This document shows positions 1 to 8,841 of a stretch of DNA of 62,843 bases, in pieces. A model generated the notes under the pieces. That model made no database searches. It was given only the letters and a program-made list of their open reading frames with translations, and was not told the origin of the DNA. Source of the stretch: Gp7-AA10 sp035636095. GTDB lineage: Bacteria > Acidobacteriota > Thermoanaerobaculia > Gp7-AA8. A program made the position numbers and the translations under genes. The stretch spans positions 1 through 62,843 of the forward strand of contig DASPZU010000096.1 in NCBI GenBank assembly GCA_035636095.1, written 5' to 3'. Every line of letters begins with the position of its first letter. Position 1 is the first letter of the stretch.

Positions 1-864
1 CTCCCCGAGCTGCGCCGGGCCGGCGCTCCGCTGTTCGCGGCGGTCATGAAACGATGGAACGACGTCCAGACGGCCCTGGCAGCGAGTTCGAAGGAGCTGG
101 AAGGCGCAGGCTACGTTCCGCAGGTCGTGCCACGCGAGGACGATGCCTACACGCTGTTCTATCGCCTCGATTCAAAAGGCAATCGGGAGCTGATTCGGAA
201 GCCGGTATCCATCGACGCGCCGGAGACGATCTCGACATCTGCGATGACCCGGCCGCTGCTTCAGGATTTTGTCCTTCGACCGGACATGTTCGTCGGCGGC
301 CCGGCGGAAGTCGCCTACTACGCGCAAGTCGCACCGCTGTATCGGCTCCTCGACGTTGCGCTGCCGCGCGTTGCGCTTCGGGGACACCTGGTGGTCGCGC
401 CGCGTCGTGTCGTTCGATCGATCGCGCGTTACGAAATCGCGCCGGCCGATGTTTTCAAGAGCGCCGATGCGCTAGCGGCTTCTGGCGAAGCAAAAGGCGT
501 CGCTGAAGTGCAATCGATTGCCGCGGAGGCCGAGAGCGAGCTGCAATCGCGCATCGAACGCATCCGCGAGATCGCACTGCCGGCTGACCACGCTGTTGCG
601 CGCTCGATCAATCGTTCCATCGGCCACATTCAATACCACTTCCGCAAATTGACGGAACGCGCAATTCGAGGCCTCGTTCGCAAGGACAAAGAACGATTCA
701 CGGCGCTGCGAGAGCTCGTCTCCACCGTTTATCCCGATGGTCACGTTCAGGACCGCGTGGTCGCGTGGCTCCCCTATTGGTCCGAGCACCGCAAACAACT
801 CGTTGAGCGCGTCGTCAGCGAAGTGGAGCCGGACACGCCGGCGTTCAAAATCGTGAGCTTGTGA
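1..864 (+). CDS. bshC: Bacillithiol biosynthesis cysteine-adding enzyme BshC, 5'-truncated by window edge
   Basis: The frame is open from the first base, so the start lies outside the window; 287 C-terminal residues remain. BshC attaches cysteine to glucosaminyl-malate, the last step of bacillithiol synthesis in the cytoplasm. The segment at window residues about 97-115 (MFVGGPAEVAYYAQ) matches the conserved substrate-binding stretch of the family. The C-terminal third is helical and charged, as expected for the BshC coiled coil. The stop overlaps the ATG of bshB by one base, and bshA follows, so all three pathway genes are in one unit, which makes the call secure. Confidence 0.9.
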   Translation, partial: LPELRRAGAPLFAAVMKRWNDVQTALAASSKELEGAGYVPQVVPREDDAYTLFYRLDSKGNRELIRKPVSIDAPETISTSAMTRPLLQDFVLRPDMFVGGPAEVAYYAQVAPLYRLLDVALPRVALRGHLVVAPRRVVRSIARYEIAPADVFKSADALAASGEAKGVAEVQSIAAEAESELQSRIERIREIALPADHAVARSINRSIGHIQYHFRKLTERAIRGLVRKDKERFTALRELVSTVYPDGHVQDRVVAWLPYWSEHRKQLVERVVSEVEPDTPAFKIVSL

Positions 865-1592
865 TGGCGAAGGCGAAAACGGTCGACGCGATCTTCTTCG
901 CGGCGCATGCCGACGACATCGAGCTCGCCTGCGGCGGCACGATCGCGAAGATGGCGGGCCAGGGCCGCCGAGCCGGAATCGTCGATCTGACTCGAGGCGA
1001 GATGGGAACCCGCGGCACACCCGAAACGCGCAAGCGGGAATCGAAGGCTGCGGCGGCCATGCTGGGCGCGACATTTCGCGAGCAGCTCGACCTCGGCGAC
1101 GGCGGCCTGCGCACCGGACGCGATGAGGAATTAGAAGTCATCGAGACGGTCAGGCGGTGGCGACCCCAGGTGATCTTCGCGCCCTGGCCCGACGAGCGCC
1201 ATCCCGATCATTCGCGCTCCGGCCGGCTGGTCACCGAAGCCTCCTTTTACGCCGGCCTCCGGAAAATCGAAACGCAGTTGCCGGCCCACCGGCCGCAGGT
1301 TGTCGTTTACTACCTGCAGAACTACCTCCCGCCGCTGAGCTTCGTCATCGATGTCTCGGACAGGTGGGAAACGAAAATGAAGGCGATTCACTGCTACAAG
1401 TCGCAGTTTTTTGACCGGAAATCGAAGGAACCGCGAACGTTCATCGCGGAAGAGAAGTTTCTGGAGATGATCGAGGCGCGCGGCAAACATTTCGGAGCGC
1501 TGATCGGAGCCCGTTACGGCGAGGCGTACGTGACCAAACAGCCGCCCAGGGTGGATGATGTATTTTCAGCGTATCGAGGACGGGAGGTGTAG
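864..1592 (+). CDS. bshB: Bacillithiol biosynthesis deacetylase BshB1 (PIG-L/LmbE family)
   Basis: This 242-residue zinc-dependent deacetylase removes the acetyl group from N-acetylglucosaminyl-malate, the middle step of bacillithiol synthesis. The N-terminal AHADDIELACGG segment is the LmbE-family metal motif (usually AHPDD). A later PDERHPDHSRSG segment carries the second His-Asp metal site. The ATG at 864 is preferred to the GTG directly before it because it gives the usual one-base overlap with the bshC stop (TGATG). A heptamer-repeat hairpin starts at its stop codon and fills the gap to bshA. Confidence 0.9.
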   Translation: MAKAKTVDAIFFAAHADDIELACGGTIAKMAGQGRRAGIVDLTRGEMGTRGTPETRKRESKAAAAMLGATFREQLDLGDGGLRTGRDEELEVIETVRRWRPQVIFAPWPDERHPDHSRSGRLVTEASFYAGLRKIETQLPAHRPQVVVYYLQNYLPPLSFVIDVSDRWETKMKAIHCYKSQFFDRKSKEPRTFIAEEKFLEMIEARGKHFGALIGARYGEAYVTKQPPRVDDVFSAYRGREV

Positions 1593-1653
1593 TCCTGAGT
1601 GCTGAGTCCTGAGTCCTGAGACCCACCCACTCAGGACTCAGGACTCAGGACTG
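1591..1653 (+). repeat. Inverted heptamer-repeat hairpin (AGTCCTG/CAGGACT), bshB-bshA gap
   Basis: Left arm 1591-1620 consists of four AGTCCTG-type heptads (one reads AGTGCTG) plus AG. A 9-base loop follows, then right arm 1630-1652 of three CTCAGGA-type heptads. The arms pair over 23 bases with one mismatch. The element begins in the bshB stop codon and ends three bases before the bshA ATG. The last repeat unit offers AGGA, about five bases before that ATG, as the only Shine-Dalgarno-like sequence. Confidence 0.9.
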
Positions 1654-1655
1654 GT

Positions 1656-2789
1656 ATGCGAATCGGTATCACGTGCTATCCGACTTTCGGCGGCTCGGGC
1701 GTGGTGGCCACCGAGCTTGGCATCGCGCTGGCGCGCGGCGGCGACGACGTTCACTTCATCAGCTACGCGCTTCCGTCGCGGCTCCGAATCCTGCACGAGC
1801 GCGTGCACTTTCATGAAGTGACGGTGACGTCCTATCCGCTCTTCGATCCTTATCCGCCGTACACCCTCGCGCTCGCGACCAAGATGGCCGAGGTCGCCGA
1901 TTACGAAAAGCTCGACATTCTGCACGTTCACTACGCCATTCCCCATGCCATCAGCGCGCATCTCGCCAAACAGATCCTCGGATCGACGAGGCTGAAAGTC
2001 ATCACTACCCTGCACGGAACCGACATCACGCTGGTCGGCCGTGATGCCAGCTATCTTCCCATCACGAAATTCGGCATTGAAGTGTCGGACGGCGTGACAT
2101 CTGTCTCGCGATGGCTGCGCGATGAAACGATCAGAAACTTCGAGACCAGGAAATCGATCGAGATCATTCCGAACTTCGTCGATCCTTCGCGGTTCCGGCG
2201 CGATCGATCGGCCTGCAGCCTCTTCGGCGTTACCAACGAAAAGCTGATCTGCCACGTTTCGAACTTCCGTCCGGTCAAGCGCGTCATGGACGTCCTCGGC
2301 ATTTTCGAACGCGTCACGCGTGTGGTGCGCAGCCGCCTGGTGATGATCGGCGATGGTCCCGATCGATCGCGGGCGGAAGCGTTTTGCCGCGAGCACCACC
2401 TTCGCGAAGAGGTGTTTTTCCTCGGCAACGTTCCCAATCTCGAGGAGATCGTCGGCGCCAGCGACCTCTTTCTGCTGCCGTCGGAACAGGAGTCGTTCGG
2501 GATGGCGGCCCTGGAAGCGATGGCGTCGGAGGTGCCGGTGATCGCGACGCAAGCGGGCGGCTTGCCGGAAGTGATCCTCGACGGCGAAAACGGATTCCTG
2601 CTTCCGGTCGGTGACGTCGACGCGATGGCCGCACGCTCGATCGAGATCCTTTCCAATCCCGAATTGCAGCGGCGCCTGGGCCGAAAAGGCCGCGAGGCCG
2701 CCGAGCACCAGTTCAACGAGGCGCGCGTCGTGCCGATTTATCGCAAGTTCTACGAGCAGGTGCTGGCGGGCGTCAAGGCTCCATCCTGA
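1656..2789 (+). CDS. bshA: N-acetyl-alpha-D-glucosaminyl L-malate synthase BshA (GT4 glycosyltransferase)
   Basis: BshA transfers GlcNAc from UDP-GlcNAc to L-malate, the first committed step of bacillithiol synthesis. The protein has 377 residues, the usual family size. The N-terminal GGSGVVATELGIALA loop and the C-terminal SEQESFGMAALEAMA motif (E-x7-E of GT4 enzymes, around residue 280) are both present. The ATG at 1656 directly follows the heptamer hairpin, which supplies an AGGA. The last 17 bases overlap the convergent lytic transglycosylase gene. Confidence 0.92.
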   Translation: MRIGITCYPTFGGSGVVATELGIALARGGDDVHFISYALPSRLRILHERVHFHEVTVTSYPLFDPYPPYTLALATKMAEVADYEKLDILHVHYAIPHAISAHLAKQILGSTRLKVITTLHGTDITLVGRDASYLPITKFGIEVSDGVTSVSRWLRDETIRNFETRKSIEIIPNFVDPSRFRRDRSACSLFGVTNEKLICHVSNFRPVKRVMDVLGIFERVTRVVRSRLVMIGDGPDRSRAEAFCREHHLREEVFFLGNVPNLEEIVGASDLFLLPSEQESFGMAALEAMASEVPVIATQAGGLPEVILDGENGFLLPVGDVDAMAARSIEILSNPELQRRLGRKGREAAEHQFNEARVVPIYRKFYEQVLAGVKAPS

Positions 2790-5175
2790 TCCCGCCCTGC
2801 GGTCCGGCGTTGCCGTAGATCTCCAGATAGCGTTTGTACGAATTCATCACCTTGCGGACGTACTGTTTCGTCTCGTCGAAGCTGATCGATGAGAGAAAGA
2901 AATCATCGCCCTGCGCCGGCGACAATCGCGACCACAGCGCGACCTGGTGTGGCCCGGCGTTGTAGGCAGCGGTGGTCGCGTATGAATCATTTCCGAATTG
3001 CTTCGAAAGGGTGCTGACGTACCTGGCGCCGAGGCGGATGATGATGCGGGGGTCGTAGAGGTCTTCGGCCGTGACGTCGACGAGCCCGACTTCGCGGCCG
3101 ATCTCGCGCGCTGTCATGATGATGAACTGCAACAGACCGCGCGCGGCCGCTTGCGATTTCGCGCGCGGATCGAAGCGCGATTCTTCGCGCATGATCGCGA
3201 GCACCAGCGTTGGATCGGTGTGGAAGTGCTTCGAGTCGGCGACGATATGGTCGTAGAAATAGCGTGGATACAGAAGCTGCCGCACAGCCATGGGGAGCAA
3301 CTCAGGCAGGTAATCGTTCGGTACAGATTGCATCAGGACTTCCACGGCGAAGATCGATTCGCGCGACGCGTTGCCGCGATTGAGCGCCAGAGACTGCGTG
3401 AGCGCCGATGCCAGCGGACGCAAGGGATAGCGTTTCGGAATTTCGTCCGCCGCTTCATCGAACAATCCCATCGCCATCAGAAGCGAAAGCCGGTCGGCGT
3501 TATCCGGCTGCGGAAAGCGCGGAAACTGCCCCGGCTCGAGATCGAGCACCGCGCGATATCGCGGCACTTGACGATAGATGTCCGCCAATCGCTTCAACTC
3601 TTGGGCGTGGTTGGATGACGACAGCAGAATGCGGTCGGTTTCGACAACGCGCGCCAGATCGAACTTTCCCGCCTTGACCAGGGCTTTGACTTGCGCGTCG
3701 CGCACTTCCAGTTCCTTTGCCAGCTTGGGCGCCATGGCGCCCGAATCGAGCCGCTGCCGCGCGAAATAAGCGAAGTGCGAAGGCAAGGGAGCGCGCAGGA
3801 CAGTGAGATACGCGGCAAAAGAAGCGGGCGGATTTGCATTTTCGAGAGCGCGCGCACGCCAGTATTCGATTTCGTAAGGCTCGAACTTGTCGAGGAGATT
3901 TCGGGGGATGGCGTTCAGAGTCACGATGGTGGCACCGCTGTTGCCCGCGCCCAGCATCCCGATCGCGTAGCCCAGCGACGCTTCGACCAGGGCGTGATCG
4001 TGCGGCCAATTCTTTCGAATGAAGGCCAGATCGCCGGCGGCCTCCGCGAACCGATGCCGTTTCAAACGCGTCCGCATCCGCTGCGTGAGCGCCGCGCTCG
4101 TGGCAGGAAAGCGTCCGGGCACAGCGATGGCGGCCGTCATCTGCTTCTCGGCTTTGGCGTCATCGCCCTGCAATTGCGCGGCACGCGATGCGTGGAAGAG
4201 AAAGGTGGCCTTCCATTTCGCGTCGCGCGTGCGGTTCGCGCCCGCCATGTATGCCTGCTGCGCCTGCGGATATTGTTCGCTGCCGAAATAGCAGCGGCCG
4301 ATCGCGAACTGCAGATCGTCATTCCTCTGGGGCATGGCACGGATCGCGAGCGAAAGCACCGCCACCGCTCGGTCGAAGTGGCGGTGATTCTGAAAAGCCT
4401 CGCCCAGCATCACCTGCTGATCGGCGGTCATACGGCGGATGAGGTCGGGCCGGTCGAGCGCACGGCTGACACGCTCGGCAGGATCATCGAGCGTCCCGCC
4501 GCGAAGCAATGCCATGCCCTTCTGGAGCGCTCCGGCCGCCTCTCCGCGCCGGACCAGCAATTCAACGAGATGGGCGTCGAGATCACGACGGCGTACGGTG
4601 GATGCGGACGCGTAAATCCGTAACCCGAAGCTCATGAATTCCCGAAGGTCAGCGCGCTGCCACAGATACTCGGTTTCGTCGTCGATGGCCTGATCGCGAT
4701 ACAGCGAATTCGCGAATTCGAAGATCAACGCCTGACGATCGCGGCTGGCCGCTTCGCGCGCGCTCAGCGCCTGGTCGATTTCAGCCTGGTGAAAAAGCGC
4801 CAGATCGCGAAAACGATTTCCACTGATGAGGAACGGCGCGAGCTTGTGCATCGCGTCGCGCGGCTCGTTGTTCTCGATCAGCGCTCGCGCGTGCAGATAT
4901 CCCAGCTGGTATCGCGCATACAAATCGGGATTCGATTTTTCGAGATCGTCGAGCAATTCTTCGAGCCGTCCCCACTGGCCGAGCGTCTCCAGCGCGCGAA
5001 ATTGATCCGTCCATTGCTGCGGAGCGCCGAGCTTCGCGACCGCCCTGGCGCGCTCCGCCGGCGCCGCGCGAAAGTACCGGCGACGGCTGAGGCGCTGACG
5101 CGCGAGGATGAAAACGAATAGACCTGCCAGAACGAGCAGTGCCGCCAGTGCGACGACGATTCCACGACGCTTCAA
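2773..5175 (-). CDS. Soluble lytic murein transglycosylase (Slt70-like), membrane-anchored
   Basis: This 800-residue periplasmic enzyme cleaves peptidoglycan glycan strands to 1,6-anhydromuropeptides. Residues about 6-26 form a hydrophobic signal anchor. A long helical superhelix (about 50-630) resembles the Slt70 U-domain. The C-terminal SLT domain (about 640-775) has the catalytic glutamate in IMREESRFD (near residue 663), GLLQF in place of the usual GLMQ, and AAYNAGPH. The 3' end converges on bshA with a 17-base overlap. Its start overlaps the stop of the upstream small membrane gene, so the two are co-transcribed. Confidence 0.88.
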   Translation of the reverse strand: MKRRGIVVALAALLVLAGLFVFILARQRLSRRRYFRAAPAERARAVAKLGAPQQWTDQFRALETLGQWGRLEELLDDLEKSNPDLYARYQLGYLHARALIENNEPRDAMHKLAPFLISGNRFRDLALFHQAEIDQALSAREAASRDRQALIFEFANSLYRDQAIDDETEYLWQRADLREFMSFGLRIYASASTVRRRDLDAHLVELLVRRGEAAGALQKGMALLRGGTLDDPAERVSRALDRPDLIRRMTADQQVMLGEAFQNHRHFDRAVAVLSLAIRAMPQRNDDLQFAIGRCYFGSEQYPQAQQAYMAGANRTRDAKWKATFLFHASRAAQLQGDDAKAEKQMTAAIAVPGRFPATSAALTQRMRTRLKRHRFAEAAGDLAFIRKNWPHDHALVEASLGYAIGMLGAGNSGATIVTLNAIPRNLLDKFEPYEIEYWRARALENANPPASFAAYLTVLRAPLPSHFAYFARQRLDSGAMAPKLAKELEVRDAQVKALVKAGKFDLARVVETDRILLSSSNHAQELKRLADIYRQVPRYRAVLDLEPGQFPRFPQPDNADRLSLLMAMGLFDEAADEIPKRYPLRPLASALTQSLALNRGNASRESIFAVEVLMQSVPNDYLPELLPMAVRQLLYPRYFYDHIVADSKHFHTDPTLVLAIMREESRFDPRAKSQAAARGLLQFIIMTAREIGREVGLVDVTAEDLYDPRIIIRLGARYVSTLSKQFGNDSYATTAAYNAGPHQVALWSRLSPAQGDDFFLSSISFDETKQYVRKVMNSYKRYLEIYGNAGPQGGIRMEP

Positions 5176-5624
5176 GCATCTCTGGCGAGAGTCCCGGACA
5201 CGATCGCATGCGGCGCCCGCCTGAGAATTTCGCTTCGTGCAATCGCGTAGCCAAGGATCGCGTCGACCAGAACGCGTCGGCCATCGTGTGACAGAAGAAT
5301 CAGAACCTTCCGCTTGATCTCACGGACTTCGACGACATCCTCCCATCGCAGCCACCGCGCCCGCTTTCCGAAGAGCGACAAAACACGGTTCTCGTACAGC
5401 ACCCCGTCGTCGCTGACGTAAATGTGATCGCCGTACTGGATCACGGCCGCGGCCAGCGTGCCAAGGAAAAGAAGAACAAGTCCTGCCAACGGGAAAAACT
5501 CGACTTCCTTCCATCCCTGCGACAGATATTTGAAGAGCAGCGCCGCCGATCCGAAGACTGCCGCGCAGGAGACGAGTTGAGCGATGGGCGTGCGGTTGAA
5601 CTTCAGGATGCGACCGGTCGCCAT
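5172..5624 (-). CDS. Small membrane protein with PH-like (bPH) C-terminal domain
   Basis: The 150-residue product has two hydrophobic segments (about 15-33 and 42-62). They are followed by a soluble beta-rich region (IYVSDDGVLYENRVLSLFG, then WEDVVEVRE) that looks like a bacterial PH domain. The function is unknown. Its stop overlaps the ATG of the transglycosylase gene, so it heads that transcript and may relate to the cell envelope. It is divergent from proS with only 26 bases between starts, so the two promoters must overlap or share DNA. Confidence 0.65.
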   Translation of the reverse strand: MATGRILKFNRTPIAQLVSCAAVFGSAALLFKYLSQGWKEVEFFPLAGLVLLFLGTLAAAVIQYGDHIYVSDDGVLYENRVLSLFGKRARWLRWEDVVEVREIKRKVLILLSHDGRRVLVDAILGYAIARSEILRRAPHAIVSGTLARDA

Positions 5625-5633
5625 CGCGCTCAG

Positions 5634-5639
5634 TATAAT
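5634..5639 (+). promoter_or_regulatory. Near-leaderless promoter -10 box for proS
   Basis: A perfect TATAAT ends 11 bases before the proS ATG. Transcription would begin about 7 bases downstream, leaving almost no leader. No Shine-Dalgarno and no recognisable -35 box are visible. Confidence 0.6.
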
Positions 5640-5650
5640 TCGCCTCTTTT

Positions 5651-7375
5651 ATGCGCTGGTCGCAGTATTTTCTCTACACCCTTCGGGAAGATCCCGCCGA
5701 CGCCGACGTCATCAGTCACAAGCTGATGATGCGCGCGGGGATGCTGCGCAAAGTCGCCGCCGGCATCTACACCTACCTTCCGCTGGGCCTTCGGTCGGTG
5801 AAGAAAACCGAATCGATCGTGCGCGAGGAAATGAACCGCGCCGGGGCGGTCGAGCTTCTGATGCCGACCATTCAGCCCGGCGAGCTATGGAGGGAATCGG
5901 GTCGTTGGAAACTTTACGGACGCGAGCTGCTGCGCATCAAAGATCGCGGCGATCGCGATTTCGTTTATGCCCCCACGGCCGAGGAAGTCATCACCGACAC
6001 CGTGCGCGATTCGCTGAATTCGTACCGGCAGCTCCCCATCAACCTCTATCAGATTCAGACCAAGTTTCGCGACGAGCTCCGTCCGCGTTTCGGATTGATG
6101 CGCGGACGCGAATTCACGATGAAGGACGCCTATTCGTTTCACACATCGACGGAGTCGCTGGGCGAGACTTACGAGAAGATGCGCCAGGCGTACCGCCGCG
6201 TTTTCACACGCTGCGCGCTCGATCACGTGGCGGTGGAGGCCGACACCGGAAACATCGGCGGCTCGGCCTCGCACGAGTTCATGGTGCTGGCGCACTCGGG
6301 CGAAGACGCAGTGGTGAGCTGCCCGAACTGCAAATACGGCGCGAACATCGAGAAGGCCACCTCGAAATTCTTCGCCGATGAACCCGAGCCCGCGCCGATG
6401 ACGGAGCTCGCGCCGCTGCATACGCCCGGCACGCAGTCGATTGACGACGTCGGCCGCTTTCTGAAGAAAAAGACCTCCGAGCTCGTGAAGACGCTCGTCT
6501 TCGACAGCAACCTCGGATGCGTGATGGTGCTGGTTCGCGGCGACCGCGAAGGAAATCTCATCAAGATCAAGAACTACCTCGGCGCGGAGTGGCTGGAGAT
6601 GCTTCCCGACTCACGATTCCAGGACGAAACCGGCGGGCCGGTCGGCTACTGCGGTCCGGTTGGTACGAAGGCCAGCCGTGTCCTGGCCGATGTCTCGCTC
6701 AAACCGCACAAGAACTGGATCGTCGGCGGCAACAAACCCGATACGCACCTCGGCGGCGCCAATCCTGGCCGCGATTTTGCCGAGCCGGAGTACGGCGACT
6801 TCACCACCGTTTTTGCCGGAGATCCGTGCCCGCGCTGCGGCACGGCCCTCGAAATCTACCGGGGCATCGAGGTCGGCCATGTCTTCAAACTCGGAACGAA
6901 GTACTCCGAAAAGATGAACTGCACCTACCTCGACGAAAGCGGCCAACGGCAGCTCATGGTCATGGGCTGCTACGGCCTCGGCATCGGACGCACGGTCGCT
7001 GCGGCCATCGAACAGAGTCACGACGACGCCGGCATCATCTGGCCGATTCCGATCGCGCCCTTCGAAGTCGTGATCACGCAAGTCGGCCGCGAAGAGAATG
7101 TCCGCGCGACCGCGGAAGACGTTTACGGCAAACTTCTCGATGCCGGCGTCGACGTTTTCCTGGACGATCGCGACGAGCGGCCCGGCGTCAAATTCAAGGA
7201 TGCAGACCTGATCGGCTTCCCGCTGCGGATCGCCGTCGGCGCGAAGAGCCTCGCCAACGGGCAGATCGAATGGAGCTGGCGCAAGGACCGCGCGAAACAG
7301 CTCGGCGCGCCGGCCGAGGTCATCGATCGCGTCACCCGTGAAGTGACCAGCGCGCGCGCTCTCTCGTCATCCTGA
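5651..7375 (+). CDS. proS: Prolyl-tRNA synthetase, bacterial type with editing domain
   Basis: This 574-residue class II synthetase charges tRNA-Pro. Motif 2 (TKFRDELRPRFGLMRGREF, about residues 137-156) and a C-terminal anticodon-binding domain (about 470-565) are present. The inserted editing domain (about 220-400, with GGPVGYCGPVG) removes mischarged alanine. This is the long bacterial ProS form. The stop codon lies inside a REP-like palindrome that separates it from the fadL-like genes. Confidence 0.95.
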   Translation: MRWSQYFLYTLREDPADADVISHKLMMRAGMLRKVAAGIYTYLPLGLRSVKKTESIVREEMNRAGAVELLMPTIQPGELWRESGRWKLYGRELLRIKDRGDRDFVYAPTAEEVITDTVRDSLNSYRQLPINLYQIQTKFRDELRPRFGLMRGREFTMKDAYSFHTSTESLGETYEKMRQAYRRVFTRCALDHVAVEADTGNIGGSASHEFMVLAHSGEDAVVSCPNCKYGANIEKATSKFFADEPEPAPMTELAPLHTPGTQSIDDVGRFLKKKTSELVKTLVFDSNLGCVMVLVRGDREGNLIKIKNYLGAEWLEMLPDSRFQDETGGPVGYCGPVGTKASRVLADVSLKPHKNWIVGGNKPDTHLGGANPGRDFAEPEYGDFTTVFAGDPCPRCGTALEIYRGIEVGHVFKLGTKYSEKMNCTYLDESGQRQLMVMGCYGLGIGRTVAAAIEQSHDDAGIIWPIPIAPFEVVITQVGREENVRATAEDVYGKLLDAGVDVFLDDRDERPGVKFKDADLIGFPLRIAVGAKSLANGQIEWSWRKDRAKQLGAPAEVIDRVTREVTSARALSSS

Positions 7376-7431
7376 CAGCGAAGGATCTCAGATCGCAGCA
7401 CCGGAGACCCTTCGCTTCGCTCAGGGTGACG
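7366..7431 (+). repeat. REP-like palindrome (GTCATCCTGA family)
   Basis: The arms GTCATCCTGA...GAAGGATCTC (7366-7389) and GAGACCCTTCGCTTCGCTCA (from 7405) are imperfect inverted repeats of the widespread GTCATCCTGAGCGAAGCGAA type. The proS stop codon is inside the left arm. Related copies lie at 13861 and 40065. Confidence 0.75.
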
Positions 7432-7450
7432 TGAACTGCTATTCTTGAGC

Positions 7451-8839
7451 ATGCGTAAAATTTGTTTATTCGCCGCCATCAGTGTTGCCGCCGCTCTTCC
7501 GGTGGCGGCGCAAAACACCGACATCGAATCGCTTTCCGGTTTGACCTTCAATTTCGGCAATCCTGGCGCGCGATCGCTGGGCATGGGCGGCGCGTTCCTT
7601 GGCCTGGCTGACGATGCCTCGGCATCCGAGGCGAATCCGGCAGGTCTGACAGTGCTGCGAAGACCGGAAGTCTCTCTCGAAGTGCGCAACTATCAGGAAC
7701 AACAGCTTTTCACGACCAGCGGAACATTTCCAGACCTCCAGCGGACGGCCTTTAGTCACTATAGCCAGCGCGTCGAGCCAACGTTCGCCAGTTTCGTTTA
7801 TCCGATCAAGAACTGGACGCTGGGTCTGTACTACCACGAGCCGTTGCGCAATGAAGGCTCGGGGCAGGTGGTGCCGGAGCGCAACAACGTCACTGGAGCG
7901 ATCAAGACCAACGTTCCGAATTTTTACCTGCCCAAGGGCGGAACTCCGGTGAGCAAGAGCCAGTGCGAGGACATTCGCAAGCAGAAGAACGATTTCTTCG
8001 CGTGCCTGGAGTACACCATCCTTCCCTTCCTCAGCGCGCTCACGGTTCAGGAAAGAACGTTTGGTGTCGCCGGCGCCTATAAGATCGGAAAAGTCTCCGT
8101 CGGGGGAACGGTCCGATATCACCGATTCAACGAAGCAGCGTTCACGTTCCGCGTGACGCCAACGTTCGATTTCTCGAGTATTTCAGTTCAAGCGACCAGC
8201 GATGTCACCGATCAGACATCAAAAGCGAAGGACAAGACTGATTGGACCGTCGCTGCAGGCGTGAAGTGGGAGCCCAGCGACAAATTCAGCGCCGGCGCAG
8301 TCTACAAACAAGGAGCGAAATTCGTCACGCCGACTTTCGCCGCGAACTCCGACACGAAGTTCGCGTTCGTGAAGGTTGCCGATACGACGTTCCACGTTCC
8401 CGATGTTTACGGCATCGGCTTCTCGGTGAGTCCGATACCCGTTTTGAAGGTCAATGCCGATGCGGTGCACGTCACCTACTCGAATCTCGTCGACAACTTC
8501 ACTTCGATCAATGAAGACATCCGTTCAATCGACAAGGCCTATAAAGCGAATGACGTCACCGAAGTCCACCTCGGTGCGGAATACTTTTTCTTTCTGAACA
8601 AGCTTCCGGTCGCGGTGCGCGCCGGAGTCTGGAAAGATCCCGCGCACGCCATCGAGTATCGCGGTCCGCTAACGGCACCAGATGCGGTGGCTGCGGCGAT
8701 TCTGTATCCCAAGAGCAACAATCAGCACCATATTTCGATCGGCTTCGGTCTGGCGTGGCCGAAGTTTCAGGTCGACGCGGCCTATGACCGCTCGCCGCGC
8801 TACCGCGTGGGTTCGATCTCCGCGATTCGCAGGTTCTGA
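7451..8839 (+). CDS. FadL/OmpP1/TodX-type outer-membrane channel, copy 1
   Basis: The 462-residue precursor has a signal peptide ending near AAQ (residue 21) and a beta-rich body. The N-terminal SLGMGGAFLGLADDASA...NPAGL stretch is typical of FadL/TodX transporters, which let hydrophobic compounds such as fatty acids or aromatics cross the outer membrane. The ATG at 7451 is preferred to the TTG at 7445 because it starts the Met-Arg-Lys signal peptide. A second, strongly similar gene follows after two bases. The next genes downstream look like aromatic catabolism, so an aromatic substrate is a reasonable inference. Confidence 0.8.
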   Translation: MRKICLFAAISVAAALPVAAQNTDIESLSGLTFNFGNPGARSLGMGGAFLGLADDASASEANPAGLTVLRRPEVSLEVRNYQEQQLFTTSGTFPDLQRTAFSHYSQRVEPTFASFVYPIKNWTLGLYYHEPLRNEGSGQVVPERNNVTGAIKTNVPNFYLPKGGTPVSKSQCEDIRKQKNDFFACLEYTILPFLSALTVQERTFGVAGAYKIGKVSVGGTVRYHRFNEAAFTFRVTPTFDFSSISVQATSDVTDQTSKAKDKTDWTVAAGVKWEPSDKFSAGAVYKQGAKFVTPTFAANSDTKFAFVKVADTTFHVPDVYGIGFSVSPIPVLKVNADAVHVTYSNLVDNFTSINEDIRSIDKAYKANDVTEVHLGAEYFFFLNKLPVAVRAGVWKDPAHAIEYRGPLTAPDAVAAAILYPKSNNQHHISIGFGLAWPKFQVDAAYDRSPRYRVGSISAIRRF

Positions 8840-8841
8840 CC

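Noticed and set aside
1638..2708. Long minus-strand ORF opposite bshA
   Set aside because: It is a shadow of a GC-rich gene: the sequence is Arg/His-rich without any motif, while bshA on the plus strand is unmistakable.
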